The notes under the pieces were generated by a model. The model had not been told where the DNA came from, ran no database searches, and saw only the letters and a list, made by a program, of their open reading frames with translations. A DNA stretch of 64,000 nt. It comes from Owenia fusiformis. Its lineage: Eukaryota > Annelida > Polychaeta > Sabellida > Oweniidae. Where the stretch lies: contig CAIIXF020000003.1 of NCBI GenBank assembly GCA_903813345.2, positions 30,891,248-30,955,247 of the forward strand. The letters run 5' to 3'. The position numbers were made by a program, and so were the translations under genes. How positions within the stretch are numbered: position 1 is the stretch's first letter; each line of letters begins with the position of its first letter. This document shows, one piece after another, positions 1-12,011 of the stretch.

Positions 1-472
1 TGTACAAAAATACATGCTTGATATTTTGAGAAGGAAATATTTTTGAGTTAGATATCCAAGAGAAATCAATGTCAATGAGGTCTAAAGTGTACAGAGCAAC
101 TGACCTTAATATACAGTGCAATCAAGAGTTATTGGCCTCTCATAAGGTTTATTGTCAAAAGTTTATGACATTTGATCTATGGCAACCTTGCAGCGGCCAT
201 AGCTTCCCAAAATCGTGAAAAGTTTGCAGCATAATATAAAGGGATAAGCAGCACGATGTAGATTTTCTTTATCAATTTTTTGAAGCTACAGCCGCTGTAC
301 GTCTGCCATAGAGCATATGTGTTTGTTAATCAGAAAAAGTGTATGTATTGAGGAAGGCAGTTGAATTAATTCATTTCATCAACTTGAAATATTTTGTGAT
401 TAATAGTAACCACTCATTTCTTTTTGACCAATCAAAATTGAGACACTTACAATATATATTCTTGTATTTAAG
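1..472. other. intron sequence, no feature seen
   Basis: Presumed intron upstream of the first visible phosphatase exon. I see no exon-like segment with matching phase and no clear repeat. Confidence 0.4.
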
Positions 473-645
473 GTGCTGCAGTCATAGAAGCTTTAGAAAA
501 TGGAGTAAGTCAATATCCCGCCTTAGAAGGGAGGTTCCCACAGGTTGCTGGTATTTCATTTGGGTTTGACCCCAATTTACCTGAAGGAGAGAGAGTTGAC
601 AGAGACCATATACGAATACAGGGAGAACCCCTAGAAACAGAAAGG
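473..645 (+). CDS. 5'-nucleotidase-like exon 1 of window
   Basis: The acceptor is TTTAAG before 473. The first two bases complete a Gly codon (phase 1 intron). Frame runs through AAVIEALENG to GEPLETER, then donor GTATAT at 646. This is the core of the 5'-nucleotidase C-terminal domain. Confidence 0.8.
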
Positions 646-3600
646 GTATATTTATATGTATTCCATACCTACTAAGGTTCTAGGTAAATAACGAGCGGGA
701 ATATATACTGTATCTCGGGATCTATCACGATGAGCGGGGCGGGATGGATACAGCCTGTATCCATCCCGGTCCCGATCCTGAAAATTTTTAAAATTTTTTT
801 TTCAAATTTTCAAAAATTTTCAAAAATTTTTTTTCAACATTTTTTTCAAATTTTCTTTTTCAAATTTTTTTTTCACATTTTTTTCAAAATTTTTGGGAAA
901 TCTTGCAATCATTAAGAACAAGAAAATGTGTACCGTATGTTTTGGAACTTAAGTATGATGTACCTAAAACCTCAGTAGGTATGAAATACATCTGTTATGT
1001 ACGGTCGGTTTTGAATACAGGATTTATCCCGCGGGAAATATGTGTATCTCCCTCGGTCCCTGCGGTCCCTCGGGAGATACACATATTTATCCCATACTTG
1101 GACATGTTACAGGTACATAAAGCCGGTTTGTAAAAACTTATATTTTCATCAGCGGGCAGATATAGCTTTACGTCCCGCTCCGAGCGGGCAGATATAGTAT
1201 ATCTGCCCGCTACGTCATAATCGCCGCTCGCGTATTTGCTCATAATTTGTAACTTTCGCGTAATGACTGTAAACGACAATGGAGAATACACAGACAATCG
1301 GGATCTGTTTGATGGTTTAAAAAAGGGAAGGAGCATCCACTAATCAAAAAATTCGAGAAAATAAATGTGGGAATATTTGAGAGAACAGGAAAATCCGCCC
1401 ACGGCCAAGAAAACAAAACTGGACATGAATATTCTAAAATATTTCCACGATTGAACAATGTGAACCAGATGACCAAGATTAGTATGGGATAAACATATTA
1501 TCCCTTGGCCAATATAATATATTTTTCCTCGGGACCTGCGGCCCTCGGGCAAATATATTATATTCGCCTCGGGATAATCCCAATATCCTGAACCTCATAT
1601 AGGATAATCTCTATTTACCTTGGGATAAACCCTGTATCCAAAACCTCCCAGTACATAACCCTTATATATTTATCCTCAATGAAAAATGTTAAAATACTGT
1701 ATATATTATAGAATTTTATATTATTGAAATTTTTTGCTTTAGGATAGTGTCACACAGTAAGGAATATCGTAAGCACATAAAAGTTTGATCATCGATTGAT
1801 GTATTATGAAGATTAATTTTTGAAAACCAATGATTGCTATATTTAGGACCTTATGGACTTAACCTAACCTTAGACTTCAAGATTGGAGCCGATGAGTAAT
1901 AATACTTATATTTTTTTGTATGAAAATTGCTTACATTTATATTGTGAGCTGCACAGGTGAACAATTACTCAGATGACATATTCTGGATTCCAGCTGTACC
2001 GTCTCTGTACCAAGCACTACCTCTCATTGGGCAAAGATGGCTATACGATGTTCAAAGATTGTCCCGTCCTGATTAATGATGAGGAAGGTCCAACGTTGAG
2101 TGTAGTGGTTCAAAATCATTTCAACTCAATCAAGATCCTGAAGGGATTAAAACGATGCAAGTCGGGACATAAACAGAGTGTTATAAGTACACATAGGTGA
2201 GAAATAACACATGACTATAGAGTACCCATCCAAGATTTATAGTCCCTTTCTTCAGTCATCATACTGAGCTCTTTGTCAAATAAATTATTATTTATATTAT
2301 ATACATTTTTATTCTTATCTATTTGAAATATGTGCAACAAATTGGGGCGGTTATTCCATTACTAATTTTATATCTATTTGAGATTATGTTTTACCATAGT
2401 CAGCACCATCTATCTAATATCTAACATAATATAATGAAGTCTGGTAACTTAGAAAAAAAGAAAATTCTAAATAATTTTTTCTCATGCCAGGGGCTTTGAT
2501 CAGTTATATTTTATGTTTATTCAACTTTCATATTTTATTAAACCGTTTTAGCCCAAACTATTGTTGTTTAGTTATACTGTTGCAAAATGAGGAGTAAAAC
2601 CTGGATTTTGGCAGTATAAATAAGTAACACAGATTATTTGATGTCACTTGATGTCACTTAATGCCATTTGATGTCACTATAGTACGTGAGAATATCTAGT
2701 TCATTCTGTAAGGATTTTTATTGTTTCAGGCGAAGAACATGCATTAATACACTTGATGTCACTTAATGCCATTTGATGTCACTATAGTATGTGAGAATAT
2801 CTAGTTCATTCTGTAAGGGTTTTTATTGTTTCAGGCGACAAAGTCTCACGAGGTCTTTGAGTCTGAATGATGGGGACGCTTTAGTGCCAATGAAAAGACC
2901 ATCACGTGGTGCCTTGCTACAGCGACAGACAAGTATACATGACGTAGAGGTCAGTGAGTGCAATCTAGCCCCGTGTAAGGATGGCAGGATATACCTGATT
3001 GATAGCTCAAAAGTGAGTACTTATTTATCATACATGCAACAAGACTAGGCTATTTAAGGCTTGAAAGAGAGATGCCCCTGCAGAAACTTTTAAATTTATT
3101 CATCATTATTATATACAGTAGTAGTCATATAGTAGAAGAAATAGAAAAAAACGGGCTTATGATCCTTTGGTCAGAAGCTCATGCTGTTGTGACTCGGCTA
3201 AAATATTCTTTTTTGTGAACCTTTATTATTTCATGATTAGACCTAATGTATAACATGTTAATTTTACATACATGTTAATTTCAAGTACAAGCTTGTGTTT
3301 ATTCATTGGGACCATTGATTAATCATACAAATACATATATAAGTTTTAAATTATGAAGTACACAAATTGTTGGTGGTTTTACAGATGAAACCATGTACTT
3401 TGTTATTGAAAGACAGACTTTCACTTAATTACATATGGTTATTTCAGGTGATGAATGGATTTTAATCATGAAAAGAAAGGTCAGCAATATCACATATAAA
3501 ACACAAGCACTGCACCATTTCATACTAGGAAAACTTGATTATTCCTTTTACATATAGTATAAACCTAGGTCATCATGCTCTAATTAAAACCTGGAATGCC

Positions 3601-4491
3601 TTTTCTCAATTGTAATCAGAAATGCATTCATTCAGTCACATGGTTAATTAAGTTACAGAATAATGCCTGGGTCACATTTGCCCCGATTCATTGGCCGATT
3701 GAGTGTTTTTTTCAATATTGTATTCAATTTTGAACAAAATACTCAATTGGCCGGGCGCCGTAGTGAAAATCGGAGCAAATGTGACCAAGGCATTAGCAAT
3801 CAATTGGACATGTGGAAAAATACAATTTGGTATTACATACTAAAGAGACCTTGCTTTTGTATATTCTAACCAATGGGAGATATATTCAATGGGAGAAACC
3901 AAAGTTGGCACTGAGAAAAAATATACACATTGAGAGGTGTTCAGATTAGAGAGGTGTTGGAATATACAGGTTTTACTGTGTATTAATAATGCATGCGCTT
4001 GATTTGCTTTGTAGCAGTTGTAGGTTATTGCAGTGGAGAATGTCTTACATCTCATACTTATTATTTTCAGATTTGAAAACTTGTTTATATGCTTAATTGT
4101 AATTCTGTATTGCAACAAAAGTGTTTATGGAATTTGAAGCTGTGTTGTTTGTATGCAGATATTCATTGCCATATAAGGGAATTATGCAAATGTATTCCCA
4201 AGGTGAAACTTATGCAGTATTTCCTGTAAATGTTGCAGTCATAACTGGTCGATAGTACTTTTCATCTTCCCTGCGAGCAGGATTATGACTTTTCTCAGAA
4301 TAAGTTCATCTATTTCATATGCCAATAAATTATGTATATTTTTAAAGAATAACTGTCTTTTTAAAAAAAAAAATTATATCTTAACGCATTGCATTTTCTG
4401 TATGCAGTTCCACACAAAGTTGAAGCCCAGCAACATTATCCTTCAAGATACAATCAGCGAAGGAGGAGAATCGGACCCTGGAACCCCATAA
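473..4491 (+). CDS. 5'-nucleotidase-family metallophosphatase, C-terminal part (4 exons, partial)
   Basis: Joined exons 473-645, 1994-2196, 2835-3012 and 4408-4491 give an uninterrupted C-terminus of about 212 residues; the N-terminal metallophosphoesterase domain lies upstream of the window. The first two exons match the C-terminal substrate-binding domain of the 5'-nucleotidase/UshA family: a GAAVIEALENGVS helix, GRFPQVAG, a DPN segment, and the nucleoside-stacking region with GKDGYTMFKDCPVL. Family members hydrolyse nucleotides or related phosphomonoesters; the exact substrate cannot be read here. The third exon encodes a Ser/Arg-rich linker with RRQS and RSLS, candidate basophilic kinase sites. 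There is no C-terminal hydrophobic GPI-type tail, so this is not the classic membrane-anchored CD73 form. Introns are phase 1, 0, 2 and 0 and all splice sites are GT-AG. Confidence 0.8.
690..1620. repeat. cluster of nested palindromes with GC-rich centres, plus AAATTTTT tract
   Basis: This intron segment contains several separate inverted repeats. Examples are GATGGATACAG/CTGTATCCATC near 742, ATATGTGTATCTCCC/GGGAGATACACATAT at 1038-1088, GCGGGCAGATATA against TATATCTGCCCGC at about 1152-1211, and TATTATATTTG-type arms around a GGGACCTGCGGCCCTCGGG centre at 1490-1580. A low-complexity AAATTTTT/TTTCAAA tract fills 780-905. Similar arms with CTCGGG/CCGAGG centres occur at 33.4 kb and 61.9 kb. 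It is probably a family of foldback repeats; no coding potential is seen. Confidence 0.6.
1994..2196 (+). CDS. 5'-nucleotidase-like exon 2 of window
   Basis: Acceptor is TTCCAG ending at 1993, phase 0. The exon starts LYRLCTKHYL and contains the conserved GKDGY. It ends after two bases of an Arg codon at donor GTGAGA. A nearer upstream AG (ACAG at about 1957) would not align with the family, so 1994 was chosen. Confidence 0.8.
2641..2840 (+). repeat. tandem duplication of intron 3' end including splice acceptor
   Basis: The segment ACTTAATGCCATTTGATG... through the polypyrimidine tract and TTTCAGGCGA occurs twice, with the two acceptors 105 bases apart (AG at 2728-2729 and 2833-2834). Only a few bases differ. 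Both copies keep a full acceptor, and both are followed by GCGA. Use of the first copy would add RRTCINTLDVT and then a stop. Confidence 0.8.
2835..3012 (+). CDS. 5'-nucleotidase-like exon 3 of window
   Basis: Acceptor TTTCAG ends at 2834 and the first base completes the Arg codon from exon 2. The exon encodes RRQSLTRSLSLND and then a segment with CNLAPCKDGRIYLIDSSK, and ends at donor GTGAGT in phase 0. It lies directly behind a tandem duplication of its own acceptor region. Confidence 0.75.
3661..3795. mobile_element. MITE with TAATGCCTGG termini (copy 1)
   Basis: About 135 bp with inverted ends: TAATGCCTGGGTCACATTTG and the complement of CAAATGTGACCAAGGCATTA. Terminal TA on both sides fits a TA target duplication, as in Tc1/mariner-type elements. 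A second copy is at 21552-21696, and the GC-rich element at 52156 has related ends. Confidence 0.75.
4408..4491 (+). CDS. 5'-nucleotidase-like terminal exon
   Basis: Acceptor TATGCAG ends at 4407, phase 0. The exon encodes FHTKLKPSNIILQDTISE and an acidic GGESDPGTP tail, then TAA. The 3' UTR follows; an ATAAATAAAT stretch near 4570 could serve as poly(A) signal. Confidence 0.7.
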   Translation, partial: FHTKLKPSNIILQDTISEGGESDPGTP

Positions 4492-5572
4492 AGCTACATA
4501 GCTACAAAATATATCATCGGGGGTCTGGAGTCAGACCTGGTACCTGAGATTCAGAACACCAGGACTATATAAATAAATAGTACACAATTATCAAGGGTTT
4601 ATACTTGATTAGAGAAGGACCTGGTAATTTTTTGAAACACAATCATTGAGGGTAGGGAGATAGACACCAATATAAATTTAATCTTGGTTTCCATTGATTT
4701 ATAGTATGGAAATATCAATTTCCTACTCATTCATTTATGGCCCAAAAACAGTAAAAGTGGATCTTTATTTCTTTGGGGACTATAATTTCTGTTACACTAG
4801 GAATAGGATCCTAGAATTTTTACCAACGAAAAAGACTCTATGCAATGAGGTACCGGTGCTAAAAAGTTAAAAACGTCTAGGCAATAAGTTTATGTTAAAA
4901 AACGTGCATAGTCAAGATGGAACATTGTACAACATGGGCTTCTGCGCCCTTGTAATCACTTATTTATACAGCCCTGTCTTACAATGGTATAAAGCACTAA
5001 GGATGTGATATTTTGAAGGGTGCCAGTTGATATGTATATCATTTACATGTGTTCAGAAACTTCAGATGACCTGATAGAATCCTTTTTTTTCTCAATTGTT
5101 TATATTATTGTATGGTAACCGTCAGAGAAAACAGTCCGCTATATCTGCAGCAAAATATTTTGTGTTGAACTACATCGGTGACATCATATTCTTAACGTGA
5201 AATGATTCATCATTAACTATTAAATCTAAGGTCATTCACGATGTCTTCCAATCATTACTCATATCAGATAGAAATGCAATTGTTTCATTTTCTTTCCATT
5301 GGTATGTAATATTATTGCAAATATATTGGTACTTAGAAATGGGGTCATTTTTATTGATCAACCCTGTACTGTAAATAATCGTCTTATTTTCTACCCCACC
5401 TAGTAGCTTGTGTTTTTGCATATGAGAAGTACCCAATGCAATATTAATTGTACAATAATTAAATGGTGCATTATTATCATCAAATAACTGTAATTTAATC
5501 ACGGCATATTTATATTTTGATTGTTAGTATTTTACTACTTTGAGCAACAGTAGAGTACTGTTTGTAATTATT
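4492..5572. other. intergenic/3' UTR, nothing further seen
   Basis: 3' UTR and intergenic AT-rich sequence. Open frames here are short and lack family resemblance. Confidence 0.4.
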
Positions 5573-7045
5573 ATCCCATCGAACGAAGTTCGGAGGGATA
5601 TAGGGAACGCCTCCGTCCGTCCGTCCGTCCGTCCGTCCGTCCATCCGTCCGTCCATCCGTCCGTCTGTCCGTCCGTCCGGGCAATAACTCAAATACCGTT
5701 GGCCCGATTTTGTTCATATTTTGTACACATATACCAAATGGAGGTAGAAGTTCTGCTCGAAAACTGATTTTCAAAATGGCTGCTCATTTAAAAATGGCGG
5801 CCATTTTAGTGCCGATTTTACAGTAATTTAAGTTCTGCATATAAAACTCTAATAGCAATATGTTTTAAATGTAGAAAAGTTATATAGAACATTGATTAAG
5901 CTAGAAATGTAAATATAGAAGAAATACATGGCAGCCATCTTGAAAATGGCTGCCTTTGCACGTCATTTTACGATTTTTGCTGTAACTCCAAAAATAGTGG
6001 AGCGATTTTGTTCATATTTGGTATGTGAATACTTTAAGCATGGCACAATGTCTAATAACATTTTGGGTAGTATGCAGCCATTTTGAAAAATGGCCGCCAT
6101 TTTTACTTGTGTTGTTTATCATTTTTTACTGTAACTCAAAAAGTAGTGGAGCGATTTTGTTCATATTTGGTATGTGAATACTTTAAGCATGGCACAATGT
6201 CTAATAACATTTTGGGTAGTATGCAGCCATTTTGAAAAATGGCCGCCATTTTTACTTGTGTTGTTTATCATTTTTTACTGTAACTCAAAAAGTAGTGGAG
6301 CGATTTTGTTCATATTTGGTATGTGAATACTTTAGGGATGGAACAATGCCTAATGACATTTTTGGTACCAGGCGGCCATTTTGAAAAATGGCCGCCATTT
6401 TTACGTGTGCTATTTTACATTTTTTACTATAGCTCAAAGAGTAGTAGAGCGATTTTGTTCATATTTTATATGTGAATACTATAAGCATGGCACGCTGTCT
6501 AATGACACTTTTGGTAGTAGGCGGCCATTTTGAAAAATGGCTGTCATTTTTACATTTTTTACTATAACTCGAAAAGTATTGGAGTGATTTTGTTCATATT
6601 TGATATGTGAATAGCATGGCACATTGTGTAATAAAACTTTGGGAGTAGTCGGCCATTTTGAAAAATGGACACCATTTTTATGTGTGTTATTTTACATTTT
6701 TTATTAAAACTCAAAAAGTAATAGAGCGGTTTTGTTCATATTTGATATGTGAATACTCGTAAGGATTGCATACTGTCTTATGACTTTTTGGGTAGTTGGC
6801 GGCCATTTTAAAAAATTGCCACCATTTACATGTACATGTGTGCGATTTTTTAAATTATTATATGTGGCTACTTAAAAGCATATTACTTCTTCTGATGACA
6901 ACTTGGCTAGGGAGCAACCATTTTGAAAATGGTGGCCTTTCTTATGTGTGTTATTTTATGATATTTGCTATATATTTCGTTTGTAAAAATGCCAGCCATT
7001 TCTGTTCGATGGGATTCGCTACGCTTTGGCGTTGCCGTTGTTCTG
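5573..7045. mobile_element. CGTCCG-type interspersed element with 149-bp tandem units
   Basis: One end reads ATCCCATCGAACGAAGTTCG, then a (CGTC)n microsatellite at 5611-5679. It continues with about seven degenerate units of roughly 149 bp, each with GCGATTTTGTTCATATTTGG and a palindromic GCGGCCATTTTGAAAAATGG core. The other end has TGTTCGATGGGATTCGCTAC near 7005. An inverted relative with both kinds of end is at 57113-60480. No protein is encoded, so it appears non-autonomous. Confidence 0.7.
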
Positions 7046-8474
7046 GTTTTGCTGGCTTGTTTTATTATCTTTTTTTAGTTGTTATAAGCAGTATGTTATA
7101 TAAGTGTATTTATGATTGTAGACTTTATCATTAGTTTAAAATGATTTTATCCAAGATGGAAAGTTTTATTCTTGCCCAATTGGAGCTAATATTTCCCCAA
7201 ATATGGATTTTTCCACCTTGTTTCCTGTAAAGGGTTTTGTCAATTAAAGGACTTGTCATATTTGGAGAAAGCAAGTTTCAATATGATAAGAATAAAATAT
7301 ACAAATTGCATCGCGGATAGAACCTTTAAATAGTGCAGATGGTGCCATCTATATATTTTTAGTAATAAAGTGAGTTATGAGATTGTACTTTGAAAAAATG
7401 ATTCCAATGAATAAGACATTGCATTGTTTTCTGTATGGGATGAATATAAGAAAAGCACTCAACTTATTATTCATATTAGCTCAAGATGAGTAGAGTATTC
7501 AACTTGAGTATAGTCAAGATGAGTACTGTACTCAGCATGGATATTGTACTCTGAACTTTATCTAATAACAGTATACAGTGTATTATATAGTACTATGTAT
7601 ACATTGTTAAGAAACTGACTGTATTATGTGTAAATCTGTACAAAAAACTGTACATTTTGTATACCTGTAGATTTATATATTAATTGAGACAAATGTCTCC
7701 TAGAAATCTTCAGCACAAATATTTTATTGAAATCTGTTAACCAAAGTTAGTAGACACTCACAATATTCAAGTCATGACCTTTGGTTAGGACATGTGATTG
7801 GACAATGTGTTGTACTACGTTTCCTTGTAATGATGCCCCTCGATTATATTTCACATGGGCATTATTCCTAAGGTTCTTTCAAAATGATGACCCATAGGCA
7901 TTTATTTTGATGGAAAACATACCTGTAATTAGGTAATATTCCCTTCCCAGGGATACATTATAAGAAAATCCAATAAGTTACACATTATGCTATGTTTTCC
8001 ATATAGAAGGAAATGTGATGTTTATTTTCTTATTAAATACAGACAGTGTCATTTTAATGAATGGTGTGTGTGTGCTTACTAAAATGGAAAAGGGTAAAAA
8101 TACTATTAGATTGTTACAAATGCAGTTTAATGCACAGCTACAGAAATTAGTCAAAAGTGCATCATTTACCATATTTTGTTGAATATGTGCATGAGACTGC
8201 ATACTTATGTTTTGTAATCAAATATTTACTAATTTAAAAGACATCACATCATAAGAGTGTTATGTCATATGAGCTTGCGTAAATGTATGTGTATATGATC
8301 ACTGTTACACGCACAGACACTTTTATATTTTTATATCAAAAATCAGTTTATTATTAATATTATATAAATCACAACAATCATTATAATTCTTTACAAAACA
8401 TCGCTTTAATTCAATCATAAAATTAATAATACCATTATCAAATACATGTGTTACTAATGAGGATATACATGTTT
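7046..8474. other. intergenic, nothing seen
   Basis: AT-rich sequence with no coding similarity, no obvious terminal repeats and no tandem array that I could recognise. Confidence 0.4.
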
Positions 8475-8978
8475 ACAGTAAAACTTGTCAAGTTGAACAC
8501 CTCTGTAAGTTGAACACATTATAAGTCGAACACCTGTGTAAGTTGAACACTTTTAAAGTTGAACACAGGTGTTTATCTTTGTAGTTTAACTTATATCACT
8601 GAACTCACACACCTCATTGAGTTGAACATCTGTAACCTTAACCTTGGGGTGTTCAAAAATAAGATTATACAGTAAATCGTGTCATGTGAACACTTCTGCA
8701 AACTTATTGAAGAACTCAGCATATTTTATGAATCGCTAGTGTTTTCCATTTTCCTATCTTCATATCCAATACTTCATATTCATTTCATCCTATTAATGAT
8801 CATAGACCAATTATACACATTCTAATAGATAGGCGAGTACATGTATGTGCAAATTGAACAATATTTGAAAAAGTTAGAGCCATTTTAGTGAGAAACTGTG
8901 TTATTGTATATATATCCATCACCCTTATCATTCAAGAGGTTAAGCCAAATTTAGTTCAAGTTGACAGGTTTTACTGTA
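8475..8978. mobile_element. foldback/MITE of the ACAGTAAAAC...GAACACC family
   Basis: Left end TACAGTAAAACTTGTCAAGT, right end carries GTTGACAGGTTTTACTGTA. Between them lie repeated AAGTTGAACACCT motifs. TA flanks and the ACAGTAAAACCTG-like terminus resemble pogo/Tigger-type short elements. Diverged relatives occur around 12433-12560, 16208-16442 and 17475-17600, inside PDPR introns. Confidence 0.55.
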
Positions 8979-9412
8979 CTTATACCGACTGTATGTATAA
9001 GTAAAGAAACATTTTACTGTACTTATACCTACTGTAAGTATAAGTAAATACAGGTTTTACTGTACTTATACCTACTGTAAGTATAAGTAAATACAGGTTT
9101 TACTGTACTTATGCCTACTGTAAGTATAGGTAAATACAGGTTTTAGTGTACTTACACCTACTGTAAGTATAAGTAAATACAGGTTTTAATGTACTTATAC
9201 CTACTGTAAGTATAATTAAATACAGATTCTACTGTACTTATACCTACTGTAAGTATAAGTAAATACAGGTTTTAATGTACTTATACCTACTGTAAGTATA
9301 AGTAAATACAGATTCTACTGTACTTATACCTACTGTAAGTATAAGTAAATACAGGTTTTACTGTACTTATACTTACTGTTAGTATAAGTAAATACAGGTT
9401 TTATTGTACTTA
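8967..9412. repeat. 43-bp minisatellite
   Basis: About ten copies of a unit with ACTGTACTTATACCTACTG followed by TAAGTATAAGTAAATACAGG. Each unit contains the self-complementary pair CTTATAC/GTATAAG and so can form a hairpin. It starts at the TTTTACTGTA end of the preceding foldback element and seems to have grown from it. Confidence 0.8.
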
Positions 9413-10359
9413 TGTTACTTATTACTGCATTACAGTGTTGTTATTATATATTGAAGATGATTAATAAATTGTTTTATTTTATTCTCAAACAGCTAGTCTT
9501 TTCCAATCGAGAAATGTTTACATAACTTTTGGTAGTGACAGGCATACAAATTATTTATTATTAAAAAATGCTATTTGATCAATAATACACTTTTTAGTCT
9601 AGCTACAGGCCTCTTTGACCCCCCTCTATACTTGACTAAACACATTCTCACTTCTCACTTGTTGTGCAAGGGCTTGTAGCTTGACTATACAGTCACCTTT
9701 TGTCCTACATATACAGGCTGTATGTCATCTTAAGGCAACTGTGCTAACACATTATCTCACAATACTTCCTTAAAATTGACAATAATAGATAGAAATCATT
9801 GCCTTCAAAATTGGGCAACTCTAGGCATTTTTGACAATTTTAACACTAAAAATGCTGATAAAATCATGGTTTTTGGAAGACCACCTTTATTACATTTAAA
9901 AGATGTGAGATATTGTAAAGCAATTTATAAAGAAGATTTCAACAAGTCAAGTATAAAATGAACCATATTTCACAATGAATGTGTCTCCAATGTTATTGAA
10001 AATGATTTAACACAGAATTCTATATCGAAAAAAACTACAAAAATCACTATTCAAATTCAATATGATCATGGGGCTGAGAAGAAATGAGATGTTTATCATG
10101 ATGGGTTAGAGGTAGTAATGAACACTACACTTTGAGGGGGGGGGCTTAGCCTCTTTAACTTTCAACTTGGTCCAGAATTTATTTAATCATACTAATCATT
10201 AATCAAGATATGTTCTCACCTTAACTCTATATTCAAACCTCAAAATATTTATTAAGTCCCCCCCATAAATCAAATATCTAATTTTCTGCATGTTTTGCAC
10301 TATATTCGACTAGCTCAAAATTGACTGCATAGATATTGGGTTGTGAAAGGCAGTTTTTA
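9413..10359. other. intergenic, nothing seen
   Basis: No supported feature. The longest open frame (9776-9961) shows no recognisable motif. Confidence 0.4.
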
Positions 10360-11820
10360 TGTCCCCACCACATAGTGTGGGGCCATATTGTCGGCCTAGG
10401 CGCGTCCGTCTGTCTGTCCGTCTGTCCGTACGTCTGGCAGTTTTCTCCAAAACCGCTACAGATATCACCTTCAAATTTTCAGGGATAACTTATGAGTGCA
10501 TACAGATGTGGATGAAAAAAAATTAACTCGATACCTACTTCCTGTCGGCCATTTTGAAGTCAAATGCTAAAATCCTTGTCTGCAAACTTTAAGAAAAACT
10601 GCTTCACAGTTGCTTTTAAAACTTTAACATCTTGTTCAGCTCACTTCATTCTAGATCTGATTAGGTTTTGAACCTGCTAGCTCAGTCATGTCAGCCATTT
10701 TGAATGTCTTAAAGAAAAGTTAGCGCGCGATAATACTTTGTATCATATTGAATGGTGTTTTTGAGTTTTCATACTTTAACTATTTAGTAGCTTTATAAAT
10801 AATTTCAGATGTACTTTGCTGTAAAAGCCTACTTTATTGTTAACAGTAGTTATATGTGATAATTTTGTAAAAAGAAATCAGCAAAAACTCATAAGGACTT
10901 TTTTATTGTCGGCCATTTTGGATTTTTCGGTCCTAAAATCTTGTCTGTGAAGTCTTGTCTGCGCGTTTTCAGGTGAACCGTTTGGTGGATCAATTTCAAA
11001 TTTTCAGGGATGATTCTTAGTATAAAAATCTAGATCTCATTAGTTTTTTGGCATTCTGGGTAAATGTCAAGGCAGCCATTTTGGATTTTCCGTCCTAAAA
11101 TCTTGTCTGTAAAGTCTTGTCTACTCGTTTTCAGGTGAACCGTTTCGTAGATCAGTTTCAAATTTTCAGGAATGATTCTTAGTATGGAAATCTAGAACTG
11201 ATTAGTTTTTTTGCATTCTGGGTAAATGTCAAGGCAGCCATTTTGGATTTTCCGTCTTAAAATCTTGCCTGTAAAGTCTTGTCTACGCGTTTTTAGGAGA
11301 ACGGTTTGATAGATCAATTTCAAATTTTCAGGGATGATTCTTTGTATGAAAATCTACATCTGATTACTTTTTTTGCATTCTGCGTAAATGTTAAGGCAGC
11401 CATTTTGGATTTTCTGTCCTAAAATCTTGTCTGTAAAGTCTTGTCTACCAGTTTTCAGGTGAACCGTTTGGTAGATCAATTTCATATTTTCAGGGATGAT
11501 TCTTAGTATGAAAATCTACAAACAGATTAGTTTTTTGACATTCTGGGTAAATGTCAAGGCAGCCATTTTGGATTTTCCATCCTGAAATCTTGTCTGTAAA
11601 GTCTTGTTTACATGTTTTCTGGTTAACTGTGTGACGGATCAATTTCAAATTTTCAGGGGTGGTTCTTAGTATGAAAATCTAGAACTGACTAAATCTTTGG
11701 CATTCTGGGTAAATTTTAAGGTGGCCACTTTGGATTTTCCGTCCTCAAATTGTGTTGGTAAAGTCTTGTCTACTCATTTTCAGGATAACCATTTCACGGG
11801 ATCACCACTTGGTGGGGACA
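10360..11820. mobile_element. TGTCCCCACC element with 162-bp internal tandem units
   Basis: Terminal inverted repeats TGTCCCCACCA at 10360 and TGGTGGGGACA ending at 11820. A short CGTCTGTC microsatellite lies near the left end. From about 10900 there are five to six 162-bp units containing GGCAGCCATTTTGGATTTTC, AAATCTTGTCTGTAAAGTC and TTTCAAATTTTCAGGGATGA. No coding sequence. Organisation (ends, CGTC tract, internal tandem units with GCCATTTTG) parallels the 5573 element, although the ends differ. Confidence 0.7.
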
Positions 11821-12011
11821 TTTTGTACACATTTGTGTTCTTGTATTAACACTATAAGTGTGTAAATCATATTTTAGAATATACTTTTTAGTATTTCCTA
11901 ATCTTCACTTTCAAGAATAAGAGGGTGGAGCTCGAATTACAAATGAATTGTGAAATGAATTTAGTCCAAAACTTTTGGGACACCCCCTTTGATATATCAC
12001 AACCTTGCATC

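Noticed and set aside
5510-5774. Open frames on both strands rich in RTDG or SVRP repeats
   Set aside because: They are translations of the (CGTC)n microsatellite in the CGTCCG element.
8967-9412. Regularly spaced short palindromic repeats resembling a CRISPR array
   Set aside because: Units are contiguous with no unique spacers, and the sequence is eukaryotic; it is a minisatellite.
9776-9961. 61-codon open frame
   Set aside because: No recognisable motif, splice partner or repeat context.
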